Positions 33,245 through 44,700 of a DNA stretch of 64,000 bases are shown here, piece after piece (the stretch's first letter is position 1; every line of letters starts with the position of its first letter). Where the stretch lies: positions 18,058,387 through 18,122,386 of the forward strand of contig NC_079207.1 of assembly GCF_026745355.1 (NCBI RefSeq). Reading direction: 5' to 3'. Origin of the DNA: Beta vulgaris subsp. vulgaris. Lineage: Eukaryota > Streptophyta > Magnoliopsida > Caryophyllales > Amaranthaceae. The translations under genes and the position numbers were made by a program. The notes beneath the pieces were generated by a model. The model was not told the origin of the DNA and made no database searches. It worked only from the letters and a program-made list of their open reading frames with translations.

Positions 33245-33945
33245 CGTATTTGTATTACTATAATAATAAATCCTTTATATGAAGTTTGGACTTAATCTTC
33301 TACTCGTATTATTGTCTGAATTATGATATATAATATTTAAAACATATGAAGAGTCGCTCTACTCCTTTACTCATAGGGTGGTTTTACGCAGTTGATTAGT
33401 CGAAATAAGAATTGACTAAGAGAATCACTAACATCACGATATCAATATAGTGTTTTTATTGGTTTTTCGTTATTACCCACATATTAATCGCACACACACA
33501 CTATTTTACTTAACTTATGGTTGTTATTGTTAACAGTTAACTTATTTTAATAAGTTATGATTAACTATTTTACTTAACTTATGGTTGTTACTTGTTACAT
33601 GTTCTATGATTAACTATTATCATTTTCATTTGATGTTTATTTGTAGTATTGTTCTCATTACCATTATAGCTATTTACAAACTTATATATCAATCATAATG
33701 CTTATAATAATAAATCATTTATATAAAGTTTGGAACTGATCGTATACTCATTATTGTCGTTGGTTATAATATATAATATTAAAACATATGAAGAGTCGTT
33801 CTACTCCTTTACTCATTAGAGTCGTTTTACGCAGTTGATTATTAGAAATAAGAGTTGACTAAAATAATACATTAAACATCACGGTAATCAATATAGTGTT
33901 TTTATTGATTTTTCGTTGTCATCCTTATATTTATCTCGCGCGCGT
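33245..33945. repeat. Direct duplication of about 240 bp within the long hAT-type element
   Basis: The stretch at about 33260-33480 recurs at about 33700-33920: AACATATGAAGAGTCG, CTACTCCTTTACTCAT, TTTTACGCAGTTGATTA and CAATATAGTGTTTTTATTG are shared, in order. About 220 bp of other sequence separates the copies. Both copies end near a CA/CG microsatellite. Confidence 0.7.
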
Positions 33946-34546
33946 GCGTGCGCGCGCGCACACACACACACATATATATATATCGATCTTAATACTTTTA
34001 TTAATATAATTCGTTTACAAAATACATAACAACAAGATGACCCGACCAGGAGTTACCCGAAGTTGAATTGACATTCAATAGCGAATGGACCTGATGTTTC
34101 ACAATGATCGAACTAAGTTCATTACTAATTCAACCCGAGTACATTTCACTTAACTCAACCGCACATGGAACCTAAATACGACCTTCGCAAACCCGGCTAA
34201 AAAAATGTCAAAGAGCGATTATACCCGGGAATGGATCGACTTGTAAACGAAACGTTCAGACCTGTCCGGCACCCGGGAATCCAATGATTCAAATGTGTTC
34301 GACCCAGTTGAACAAAACCTGACCAGTCATGACCCGAGCACTGACAATCAGAATCCTGACATGTCCGGGTCTGACCTGGTTCGCCGTGGGTATACCCAGA
34401 ACCTGTTTACTAACCTGTTTTGACACCACTAGATTTCGACAGACCCAGCTAATGACAAGTGCAACCTGTGCACTAGAACAGGGCCCCCAATAAAACGGGG
34501 CCACTAATTAATATATAGGATTTTTTGCAACATGTACTAAAAAAGG

Positions 34547-34680
34547 GTGGTTGTGGTGTAGTGGTCTTGTAGATTGATGGTTTTCTTCAAATTGCAAGAG
34601 TGCAGGTGTTCGAATTCTTATAATGATTTAATTCCTAAATTATTTTTTTCTCTTCCCAACAAGTCTAATGCTTACTGTAT
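34547..34680 (+). mobile_element. tRNA-derived SINE
   Basis: GGTTGTGGTGTAGTGGTCTT (box A-like) followed by GTGTTCGAATTC (box B-like), in the 5' to 3' order and spacing of a tRNA-type RNA polymerase III promoter. The 3' boundary is unclear. Confidence 0.5.
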
Positions 34681-35021
34681 TTATGTCATTTATGTTTTAC
34701 ACATTTTTCTTAGTAAATGCAGTTGAACTATATAGCCAATCCATAAAAGGTTAGATGTTTTTAATTTTTTTAACTTTTATGCCAATAAATCACTAACACT
34801 ACCTAGCAAATAACAATTACCCTCAATAATTTTTCTTCAGAACCCCAATTCCTTGCAACCACTAATTATACTTTAATGTGGATGTCATCTAACTTGAGGA
34901 TAAAACTTAATTAACCCTGTGGGTAGTTACCCAATACTAATATAATTTAATTAAAGTCCTGGACTATCCCTCGGGTGATTATAATTTTCATTTGTTAAGT
35001 TTTTTACTTTAGAATAATAAC

Positions 35022-35513
35022 TAGGGCTGGCAATCAGGTCGGGTTGGGTCGATTTCAGGTTGACCTGATTTATATTTCAGATCGAAAACCTCAACCCAAA
35101 CCGACCTTATATTTTTTCGGGTTGACCCGAAACCAACCCAAAATGACCTGAAATAAAAATCTAAATATCCAATGATAAAAAAACTGCCAACTTAATTCAG
35201 AAAGGTATTGTACATGTAACATGTTTAAGTTTCAACATTCAAAGCCGGAATTTTCAGGTTGAAGTGAGTTGGCCTTGGCCCAATATTATAACCTAACCGG
35301 CTAAGGGCTAACCTAACATAATATAAGTTATTTCTAAATCAGGTCATTTCGGGTTATTTTCAGGTTCAAAATGTCAACCTGAACCTAACCCATTATATTT
35401 TCAGGTCGGATTGGGTCGACCCATTTTTTTCAGGTCAAAAATCTCAACCCAAACCTAGAATTTTGAGGTCAGTTTCTGGTCGGGTTATAAGGTTGGGTCA
35501 GTTTTTGCCCTTA
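35022..35513. mobile_element. hAT-type MITE, diverged (492 bp)
   Basis: It begins TAGGGCTGGCAATCAGGTCG and ends ...AGTTTTTGCCCTTA, imperfect inverted termini of the TAGRGCTGGCAA type also seen at 39856. The interior is full of GGTTGGGTC/AACCCGAC motifs. The flanking 8-mers do not match, so the duplication is lost or one side was deleted. Confidence 0.55.
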
Positions 35514-35729
35514 GGCGGATGATTTGTTTGATGATGTGGTTATGGCACTGATGTTGGCGCGCCTAGTGTTGTTGATGGTGCCGTGCGTGCGCCTGATGGT
35601 GTTGTCATGCATATGGATAGTGTGGTCACTATGCATCCACACCCCACTCGAAGCATAGTTGGTAATGCTTCTCCAACTCATGTGCATATTGGTGAGGTAA
35701 AGTGTGACATCTCCACGCCTCTTGACTTG

Positions 35730-36810
35730 AGGTGGAGTTAGTCGTTGTTTGGTGCATTGTTAGGGCGTGGGCATCATACTAAAGTTCAATCATGCAAACT
35801 CCATGATTTTGTGACTCATACTGTGGTGTGTGAGAATATTGACTCCAAACCCTCTACTGCATCTCCTTCTCCGTCTTTTTGTTCAGGTACGCCCTTTGCT
35901 ATAGCTTGTTATACAGATTATAATATTTTTTTTTGTAAAACATAGAGGTTTTCTGGCAGCTGTTACTAAAGGATAAGAGCCTCAAAGTTTTCAGGAGGTT
36001 GTGAAACATCCTGGTTGGCGCAAGGCTATGGAGGTGGAGCTTGTGGCTCTTGAGCGCAATGGTACTTGGAGTTTTGAGGATCTTCCTTCAATTAAGAAAG
36101 CTATTAGTAGTGGTTGGATGTATCGTATTAAATACACTTCAACTGGCGAGGTTGAATGGTTGAAAGGTAGACTAGGTGTTCATGGTAATCATCAGATTGA
36201 AGGTGTTGATTATAATGAAACGTTTTCTCCTGTTGCTAACATGGGTATTGTACGTTTATTTTTAGCTGTTGTTGTATCTCTTAAATGGGAACTGCATCAG
36301 ATGGATGTCCATAATGCTTTCTTACATGGTGATTTGCATGAAGAAGTTTATATGAAACTTCCTCCCGGGTATCGTGGTGCTCCTCCACGGAAGGTTTACA
36401 GGTTAAGAAAATCGTTGTATGGATTGAAACAGGCACCTCGACGGTGGTTTGGAAAATTGTCTCAGGCATTGAAGTCTTGTGGTTTTAAACAGTCTGCTGC
36501 AAATTATTCTTTGTTCAGTTACATTCAGGGACATGTTGCTCTTTATGTTCTTATTTATGTTGATGATTTAATCATTGCAGGCTCATCTCGTGATGTTATT
36601 GTTCGCTTTAAGAAATATTTGAGTTCATGTTTTCATATGAAGGATTTGGGTTTATTGAAATATTTCTTAGGCATTGAGGTTGCTAGGAGCAAGGATGATA
36701 TTTTTTTTTTATCACAACGCAAATATGCGTTGATGTGTTAACAAAAGCATGCATGTTAGGTTTTCTACCCCACAAGTTAGACATTTATGATATTCATGCT
36801 CCAACTTGAG
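35730..36810 (+). pseudogene. Copia pol fragment: linker and RT, RNase H deleted
   Basis: The upstream part reads as the copia pre-RT linker (CKLHDFVTHTV, then RGFLAAVTKG and FQEVVKHPGWRKAMEVE). A 246-codon frame from 36001 is RT: QIEGVDYNETFSPVANMGIV, QMDVHNAFLHGDLHEEVYM, SLYGLKQAPRRWF, YVDD at 36556-36567, MKDLGLLKYFLGIEVARS and LSQRKYA. Right after QRKYA the sequence jumps, with a frame shift, to the end of a copia polyprotein (DVLTKA..., IYDIHAPT then a stop before GGV). The whole RNase H is therefore missing by one internal deletion. The polypurine tract TTGAGGGGGAG follows. RT blocks are intact, but the element cannot be autonomous. Confidence 0.8.
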
Positions 36811-36816
36811 GGGGAG

Positions 36817-39064
36817 TGTAACAACCCGATTCCCAAGCTGCTAGCTAAACACACTTAAGATTCACTAATCACAATCAATGCTTAATAAATCTCGAATCAA
36901 ATATTTACTCGCAGCGGAAAAAAATCCTTAGTTACACCAATATCTCGACTAATATTCCCAAATATTATATACAACGAAACATAAATAACTATTCTCAAAT
37001 CAACTATCTAGATACAAACTCAATCCTTAATCTAAGACGACATCATAATCTTGCTTCACTTCCATTCTCGAGCTTTTGATACCAAACTTGTAAATTCAGA
37101 GAAGAAATACAAAACAAACAAAATTTCAAAATGAGAGAAAAACTCGTAACCTTTACTTCAGCCCGTTATAAACATTATATTTCTCAAATCATTTTCATCT
37201 CATTATAATGCTGGCATAGCTCACTCTCTTAAACAAATCAGTGGCAAGTACATGCTTTGGACAAAGGACAAACGCTGCCTCCAAGCTTCGGTATGGAGCC
37301 CAGCAATACTACCCCCAAGGTTCGTTATGGAGCGTAGCCGACCGTATCAGGTCAAAAGAGTAACCATCCTCCACCAATAACTTGCCCACTTACTATTTTC
37401 AGTTCATAAACTAAGCCAGCAAAATAGTTGCGTATTCATATTCATCGAATAACATTTTCAGAATCAACTCACATCATGTTCATAACTATGGCCATAGTAC
37501 GAACTTAATTATCAAAAACAGAACAGAGAGATTCACACACAGAAGGGCATGAGTAAATGATTCTATTGAACGTAAAAATTAACTGAACTGCAATTCAATT
37601 CCTTAATCTCCGACTAGTACTCCATGATCATCCTCCAACAATGACCTCACAACGACAACAATAATCAATAACCAAACTTAGACTAATCTAAACTATAAAA
37701 CATAATCATAACTAATTCCCAATTTAGAAATTGTCAACCTTTAACATCCCAATTCCACAATCCTTAATTCATAATCAACTATAAATTCAATAACAATACT
37801 AGCTATGTCACACGACTAGCATCCTCAATTCATAATCATAATTCTAGATTGTAGAACTGAACTAACTAAACTTAACTCACATACTAATATGCATATCAAA
37901 AGATATTTCATTTCACAATCATACATCAAAATAGAAAGAAACAATCATTTGACCACAGGTAGGAAAATTATTCTAGTATAAGTTACAATCCAAACTAAGT
38001 GTGTACCTTCACTTAGGTTGCTTAGTGCACTTAAAACTTCTTATCCCAAGTGGTTTACTCTTCCTACATCTTCCCTTGAATATGTAAAAATGCTAAAGAT
38101 TAGTTTGAACAAGCTATTAGAACATAAATAACTAAGCTAAGTACAAGAGAGATGCAAAGATGTACTTATAGCAATATGTTTTGCGTTCCTATGAAGTTTT
38201 TTACAATTTCTCAAAGCTTGAAAACTCTACTAAAAGCTTGAAATACTAAGGAATTATGTGTCAAAGAGTTGTATGTAAAGAGAAATAGGTGTTGAAGAAG
38301 AATAATTAGGAGAAAAGGACGAAACACCATGACACCCTTTTATACGGCCTGTTCTGGCGATACCCATGAGGGAGGGATACCTCTTCTGGTTGAGGTCGGT
38401 TTCTTGGAGTTTCTGGGTAAGTTGTTGGAGATGTTAGCTTGAGATGTTGGCTTTCATGCATGCAAATATCTTTAAGAGATCGACAGTCAAGCAGCTGCTA
38501 AGAGGCATTCCTTGAGGATAGGTCTGAACTGATATTTCAGCTGGGCCGGATCTTCCTATGTAAGGAATTCACCCTATTTAGCCACGTAAATTTTGATGAT
38601 GAATGACCATTTTATCCTTAAGACATCCCAAACTTTGGTTATATCCAATTTGAATAGATTTTGAGCATGTATTCTATCTCAAAAGGCCTTTCAACTGGAA
38701 TTCTGCTATAAACGGTCTCTATGCGATTTTCATAATCTTAAGGAATAGGCTCTCAAGGGATTTCTAACTTATCTATTGGTTCTCAAAGCCTTCTTAGCCA
38801 CTAATAATGATAGTGCTTATCCTCTTTGACCTTTCTTAACCATTAAGAATCATAGTGCTTACCCACAAGCTTTCTTAACCACCAAGAATGATGGTTCTTA
38901 TCCACTTTTAGCTTTCTTAACCACTAAGAATGATGGTTCTTATCCACTTTTGTCTTAGTATGATGTTGGAGAGAATTCTAACTACTTAAAGGACCAAAGT
39001 CTGATGAAGACTTAGTATAACTAACAAAACATTTGAACCTGCTTAAAAAATTCAGGCAATTACA
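36817..39064 (-). mobile_element. Solo LTR (2,248 bp) of the TGTAACARCCC family
   Basis: Starts TGTAACAACCCGATTCCCAA and ends GGCAATTACA, with flanks GGGAG (36812-36816) and GGAAG (39065-39069), a 5-bp duplication with one mismatch. It is similar along its length to the LTR at 60446-63623 (shared ACACTTAAGATTCACTAATC near the left end; TGTTCTGGCG, GGTCGGTTTCTTGGAG and TAAGACATCCCAA near the right). No interior or second LTR is present, so it arose by LTR recombination. It sits exactly between the copia polypurine tract and the copia 3' LTR. Orientation follows the complete relative at 60-64 kb, whose PBS is on the minus strand. Confidence 0.75.
38780..38960. repeat. Tandem ~40-bp repeat within the solo LTR
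   Basis: Four imperfect units of the form CTTTCTTAACCACTAAGAAT GATGGTTCTTATCCACTTTT. The same array recurs at 63450-63590 in the related LTR, so it is an ancestral part of the LTR. Confidence 0.75.
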
Positions 39065-39069
39065 GGAAG

Positions 39070-39243
39070 TGTTGGAATATATGTTACTAAGGAGTCTAGT
39101 TCAGTTAGTTAAATATGTATTTCTATCTGCAAAGTTGTTGGGATTTCTAGTTCAGTAAGGTTTCATGATATCAGGTTGTATATATATTCCTCTAAAGTTT
39201 AATAAGAAGATTGATGAGTTTTCCTATATTATATACTTTAACA
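39070..39243 (+). repeat. 3' LTR of the second copia element (174 bp)
   Basis: TGTTGGAATATATGTTACTA ...TATATACTTTAACA, starting TG and ending CA, followed by TTGAA. Its first ~70 bases match the 5' remnant at 30199-30244 and 30486-30512. Confidence 0.7.
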
Positions 39244-39376
39244 TTGAACGGCCCAAGTATATATGAACATGCACATTGAATTTGAGAGGGTCGACCCGAT
39301 CGATGTTTAGCTATGGATCGGTATGACGATAGTCGTCCATAGCTTTTAGAAATACCCCTTTCATTTTAAAGTTATA

Positions 39377-39639
39377 CTTCTCCGTTTTTTATTACTTGAA
39401 ATGTTTCTTCGAACACACTTGTCAATGGCTCAATGCATGACTTGAATCACTAATATCATGAATTTTTTATATATAAAAATTAGAAAAGTTGATATTTTGA
39501 TATTATATGTTGAGATAAATCTGACCACATCCCATATTACTATATGTTGCCTGAAGTTGAATTTGCAAAACTCGGCGAAACGAAATTAAGTGAATAGTGT
39601 AAAAATTAGAATGTGTCAAGTATTTTGAAACAGAAGAAG
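39377..39639. mobile_element. Stowaway-like MITE (263 bp)
   Basis: TA at 39375-39376 and 39640-39641. CTTCTCCGTTTTTTATTACT TGAAATGTTTC on the left and TCAAGTATTTTGAAACAGAA GAAG on the right form the inverted ends. Confidence 0.65.
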
Positions 39640-39855
39640 TATATTTTTCAGCTTATTAATACATATAACATTTGACTTTTTGTTCATAATTTTTAAAAAC
39701 TTATATGCTTACAATGCATGGAAACATTAACATGCAAAATATTGTTAGATGAATAATGGCTTAAAATTTTGTTATATTCCTAAACGATTTATGTTCATTC
39801 GTATTTGAATATTAATCTTTTGTGTTTTTCTGATGTTCTTTCTTGAGTTAAGTAC

Positions 39856-40409
39856 TAGAGCTGGCAAAATATTACCCAACCTGCCAACCCGACCCGAACC
39901 CAACCCATTAATAATGGATTGGGTCAAAAATGTGAACCCGTTTAATTGAATGGGTCGACCTCACCCAACCCGTTTAATTAAATAGGTCGGGTCAAGTTGA
40001 AAATTCCAACCTGAATTTGACCCACCTAATCCATTTATGAAAAAACAAGCTAAAAGAATTTGGAGTCCTCCACTGCTCTGGCTTATTATGACTTAGTCAT
40101 TACACTTAAGGTTGAACAATTGCTTACGAAGTTGTAATGATATTAATTTTAAACATTTGCTATGTATTGATTTTGAACAAAAGCTATGTTAATTTTGAAC
40201 AATATTATCATATGGTTATGTAATGACTTAATTTTAATTTGCTGCCTACTGTTATTTGCAAATAAATTATGTTGTTTTTATTTTTTTCTAGAAAAAAACA
40301 CGAAAAAAATTAAACGGGTCGACCTTAAGGTTGGGTTGGGCTGTAAATTCCAATCCGTTTAAGTTAACAGGTCAGGTAGGGTCAAGGGATTCTCAACTCG
40401 CAAGCCCTA
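39856..40409. mobile_element. hAT-type MITE (554 bp)
   Basis: An exact 8-bp duplication TTAAGTAC lies at 39848-39855 and 40410-40417. Termini are TAGAGCTGGCAA and complement TAGGGCTTGCGA. The interior is dense in CCCAACC/GGTCGGGT motifs, as in the element at 35022. No coding capacity. Confidence 0.85.
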
Positions 40410-40417
40410 TTAAGTAC

Positions 40418-40870
40418 TCTTTATTTGGTAAATAAACTTGAGGAGAACCAAAATCAGGAGAGAGGAAAAAAACGGAAAATGTATCTTTAAAATCAATGTA
40501 ATAATAAAAAAAGAGCAGAGGAGTGATATACTTTGAGAAGATATAACTCTTGAGTGAGAAAAGAAGAATGCCAAAATAATAAATGCAAAGTAAATAAAGT
40601 GTATAGAAGAGCATCACAGTGTCAAATCAATTTTTGAAAATACAATCGTATTTATTCATTGGAGTTGACTCAATGTTTATTCGTCAACCATGTGTTGTTT
40701 TTCGGGGTCCTCCAAATGTTCATTTAGTCCAACCTCTATTTAAATTGCCACATTTTGTCTTTATAGAAGTTGTGTTTTGATGTGTGCATATGATAGCCTA
40801 CATAGCCAGATAGGACATGTGCACCATTTATACGTTGCAAAATTTGAGATCATTCCTAAATAATTCAAAA
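40418..40870. other. Non-coding spacer
   Basis: AT-rich, with no supported gene or repeat boundary. The 74-codon minus-strand frame at 40393-40617 is hydrophobic and overlaps the end of the hAT MITE, so it is taken as chance. Confidence 0.35.
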
Positions 40871-40977
<107 letters not shown>

Positions 40978-41210
40978 TCTTCCGTTTCACAATAAGTGAA
41001 ACACAGAAAAAGTGGGGAGTTACCAATGAATGTAGGGAGAGAAAGTTGGGACCACAATAAAGTAGAGTGATGAAACGTTATGGTCTGCTCTTGCTTTTTG
41101 ATGGCATATTTGTAATAAGAGTGAATTCTTTTTACCATTTAGAGCTTGATTGCATTTATTGTGACTATTCCAAATAATGAAAGTGTTTCACTTATTGTGA
41201 AACGTAGATA
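40978..41210. mobile_element. Stowaway-like MITE upstream of PFK5
   Basis: The left arm CTTCCGTTTCACAATAAGTG AAACAC is mirrored by GTGTTTCACTTATTGTGAAA CG on the right, a strong foldback of about 24 bases. It lies some 500 bp upstream of the PFK5 start codon. Confidence 0.7.
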
Positions 41211-41709
41211 ATATATATTTTTGAAGGCTCCTTTCTAAAACCTTATGGTAATATGAAATTTCTCTTGGCTACCCTCGCACAAGACCACACACCCAGAGAT
41301 CCAGCAAGCTCAAACCCTAATGAAATTTTAAATTTTCTTACTTAGTCCAAAATTTAAACTTTCATCTCTCACATGTAAAAGATAAAAAAATCATACGGTT
41401 GAACCAAACACCGAAGGGTCCTTGTTCATTCAAAACTTATATACCAGCGTGAGAAACCACCAATGTGAAAAATTCGAAAAGCAAACATTTGTAGAAACAG
41501 CAATAGTCAAAACAATTGTGGAGCATCTCCTTTCTTCATGACGACTCCGTGCACACCAATTACACCAACCATCCTACATTATTCCTCTCTCTCTCTTCGC
41601 GCGTCAAACCCCTAACCTCCAGTTCCACACTCCACTCGCGCAAACACTGTGACACATATACTCATTCGTAGAGAGAGAAAAAGCGCGATCTTCCAAGTTT
41701 TGAACTCCA
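41211..41709 (+). promoter_or_regulatory. Presumed PFK5 promoter and 5' leader
   Basis: Candidate signals only: a telo-box AAACCCTA at 41312-41319, TTATATAC at 41437-41444 as a possible TATA box, and a CT-rich patch with TCTCTCTCTC near 41585-41597, typical of plant 5' leaders, followed by GC-richer sequence to the ATG. The transcription start cannot be fixed from sequence. Confidence 0.35.
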
Positions 41710-44700
41710 ATGGATGCGCTTTCAACGGCGATCTCCTCCAAATTCGCGCCACCGGCTGCCACGAAAAACACCGATTTCTTCGTCGGATGTTTTCGCCGGA
41801 GCTTGCATGTTACGACGACACGTTTCCGGAGAAGAGGGAGAGCGACAGTATCAGTGTCAGCGGAGAGTAGGAATACTTCGAAGGAAGAGATCGATTTAAG
41901 CGATCCAGAATGGAAAATGAAGTATCAGCAAGAATTTGAGCGACGATTTGACCTACCTCATCTTACTGACACTTTTAAGGATCTTAAGCCTCGTCCTTCT
42001 ACTTTCTGTCTCAAAATGCGGTACTTGTTTTCAACTTTCATTGTTTTATTCTTTGTCTGATTACGTTTTGTTTTCAAAATTGTTGTTACTTGTTAGTTGT
42101 GTAGTTGGAGTGAACTGAACTATGAATGCTTTTCAGGTTTAGGTTTTATTTGTTGATTTCAGGGTGAAAGGTTCATTGTTTGGTGATTTTATATATTTAG
42201 ATTACATGTTCACTGGTATTGGTCTTTTTATACACAATCTAGTCTTTCATGGTCATCGAGAGTATGGTTCTCTCCCTACGAACATGTGTATTATTTGAAT
42301 AAGATTATTAGAAAAATGCCAAATATATCACAAGAATGCACATATTAGTGGCATGTTGTATACTTCCTCCGTTTCAAAATACATTACACATTGACTTTTC
42401 CACTATTCAATACAATACACTCTCCTTTGATTGGTTTTGTGATTTGTAAGGAAAATTATAGTCCTGTGGGATTTTATTAGACTCACCTGTCTTGACATTT
42501 ACTTCTACAGTATCAACCTTTTATAATTTTTGATTATAGAAAATTAGAGATATTAATGGTTAAAAATATGTATTGGCAAGTGTATCGAGATAAGTGTATC
42601 AAACAGTAGTTTATAAATGTTGTATTTTGAAAAACCTTAGTTGTATTTTGGAGAAAACGTGTTGTATGTGTAAATACCAATGTTACATGTTTATTTATGA
42701 GGATCAAAGGTGGCCTAGTAGTTGTGAGGCCTCCCTTCCATCCAAGGTTCGATTCTCAACCCTTGCAATAAAGATCTCAATTTCACCCCCTTCTTGCAAG
42801 GGAATTCTCTTTACCAAAAAAAATATTTATTCACGTATTGTGTTTACTCTTATAGCTTAGGTATAAGCAAGTCAATGAATGTTGTATATTAATTTGCAAA
42901 GTTGTATTGTAGTTTGTCTAAATGTTGTATTGTCAAACACTAAGATTTACCAATATGCCCCTGATATATGTGAGATTAATACATAATTGTTTGAGATTAG
43001 AAAATGCTCAGGTTATTACATTATGATGAAGCATGTTCCCTTTCTTTAACAGTTCTTGAAGGTTTCTTGGAAGTTCTTTAGCTTTCTTTGAGATTTCTCG
43101 GACTTTCGTGGTACTTTTATTGCTTTCTCGTATTAGTTTTTGCTTCCATAGTTTTACATGGTTTGAGCTTTAGGTTTCTTTACTTGTTTTAGTTGCTTTA
43201 GGCTTGTAATATGATTAATGGGAATCCTAGTATGTTTAGGAGTCTAATGTCCCTTAATCATAGGAGTTTTGGTTAGTTACATTATTTAGGAGTTTTAATA
43301 TTCTATCCTAATTGCCGCGTGATGAGGATAGCTTAGGTGGTTATTTTTGGTTGTTTAAGGAGTCCTAGTAGTTATCTTGTTAATTAGTTGAGTTAGATTA
43401 AGACTTAGTTTAGCTTTGTTATTATTTATATGTTTGGTTCATCACTAACAATATACATATGATTTGAGTAAAAGAAATTGTCAAGTGCTGTGTGCATTAA
43501 TTCGGCTTTTGTTTATAGCCAAACACATTAATCGTGGATTATGTGTATCTCCTAATTGAGGTTAGAGAGAGATCCTCTAGTTCCTGAGGGAATCTAAGAG
43601 CCTATCCTTTGTTTATCTACCTAAGGTGACGTTCTTTAGCCTTTACAAGCCCAAAGATCGAGCTTTATCATCATAAACGAGTTTTAGTGTTCTAAAGTTC
43701 TTAATTAGAGTGTTTCTTGGATTAATTAAGAACCCATGTAGTTAGGATTTTTCTAGTTACTGAGAGTTACTACATGTTAAAATATAGATTCTTTCAATCA
43801 TTGGAAAAGATATATCTTATGTTAACTTGAACCTACTAAGAGAGATAATGTGGAGAGTGCCTCTGCATTGCATATTTTCCCTTAGGAGCTAGGTGTTCAT
43901 TTTTTAGCATTAAAATGTTTGTTAGGATAAGATATAAAGGATTATAAGTGGTTAATTGGAATGAGGTACGAGTACGACTTGGTTGGAATTTGTGATAGGA
44001 TAAGCGCACTAAAAATGATGAATTGATTATAAAGCTCCATTCGGCAAGAGTAGCTGTTGATAGTCAAACTTTTGTTTGCTCAAAGTTACTATCTATAAAG
44101 TAATGTTTTGTAAAACTGGCTATAGGATCAGTAAACAAATGGAAAAAGAGGAAGCTATTTTCTACCTTAAACTCTACATTTACTCCAAAAGCTATAATTT
44201 ATAGCTTTTCTAAAACTCTACCACTACCCCTACCTCTAAATTTCAATATATAACATTGTTTTATAAAAGTCAGCATTTTGCTTTGATGGAGTTTTGACTT
44301 GGTTAAATTCCTGAAAGTGCTTGAATCAAGCCTAGTAAACTTGTGTTATGTGAAATGAGAAATGGATGAGGGTATGGATGTGGAAATCAAAGCCATTGAT
44401 TATGAGAAAGAGATCATTAAGTATTTCTAATGTAAAACTGACTTGAGATACAATGTATCTATCTATGTTTCTCTCTTGTTGTACTTCTTTCTTTTATTCT
44501 TCTCTGTTCCCTGAATTGCAGGTCTGAGTTCATTCTAGTTCCTTTTTTAATTCTCTTTTTCTAGGTCTCCGGTGATTGAAGACTTCGCAGGTGGTTATCC
44601 ATCAGATGAGAAATGGCATGGGTACATTAACAACAATGACAGAGTTCTCTTGAAGGTGCATGGCCATCTTTGGTTGACCCAAACAAATTCCACCCTTATG

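Noticed and set aside
36817..39064. Complete small retrotransposon rather than a solo LTR
   Set aside because: No PBS, polypurine tract or second terminus pair is present inside, and the whole stretch aligns by eye with the single LTR at 60446-63623.
42594..42860. 88-codon plus-strand frame in PFK5 intron 1
   Set aside because: It spans the MITE/SINE boundary and lies within a well-supported intron.
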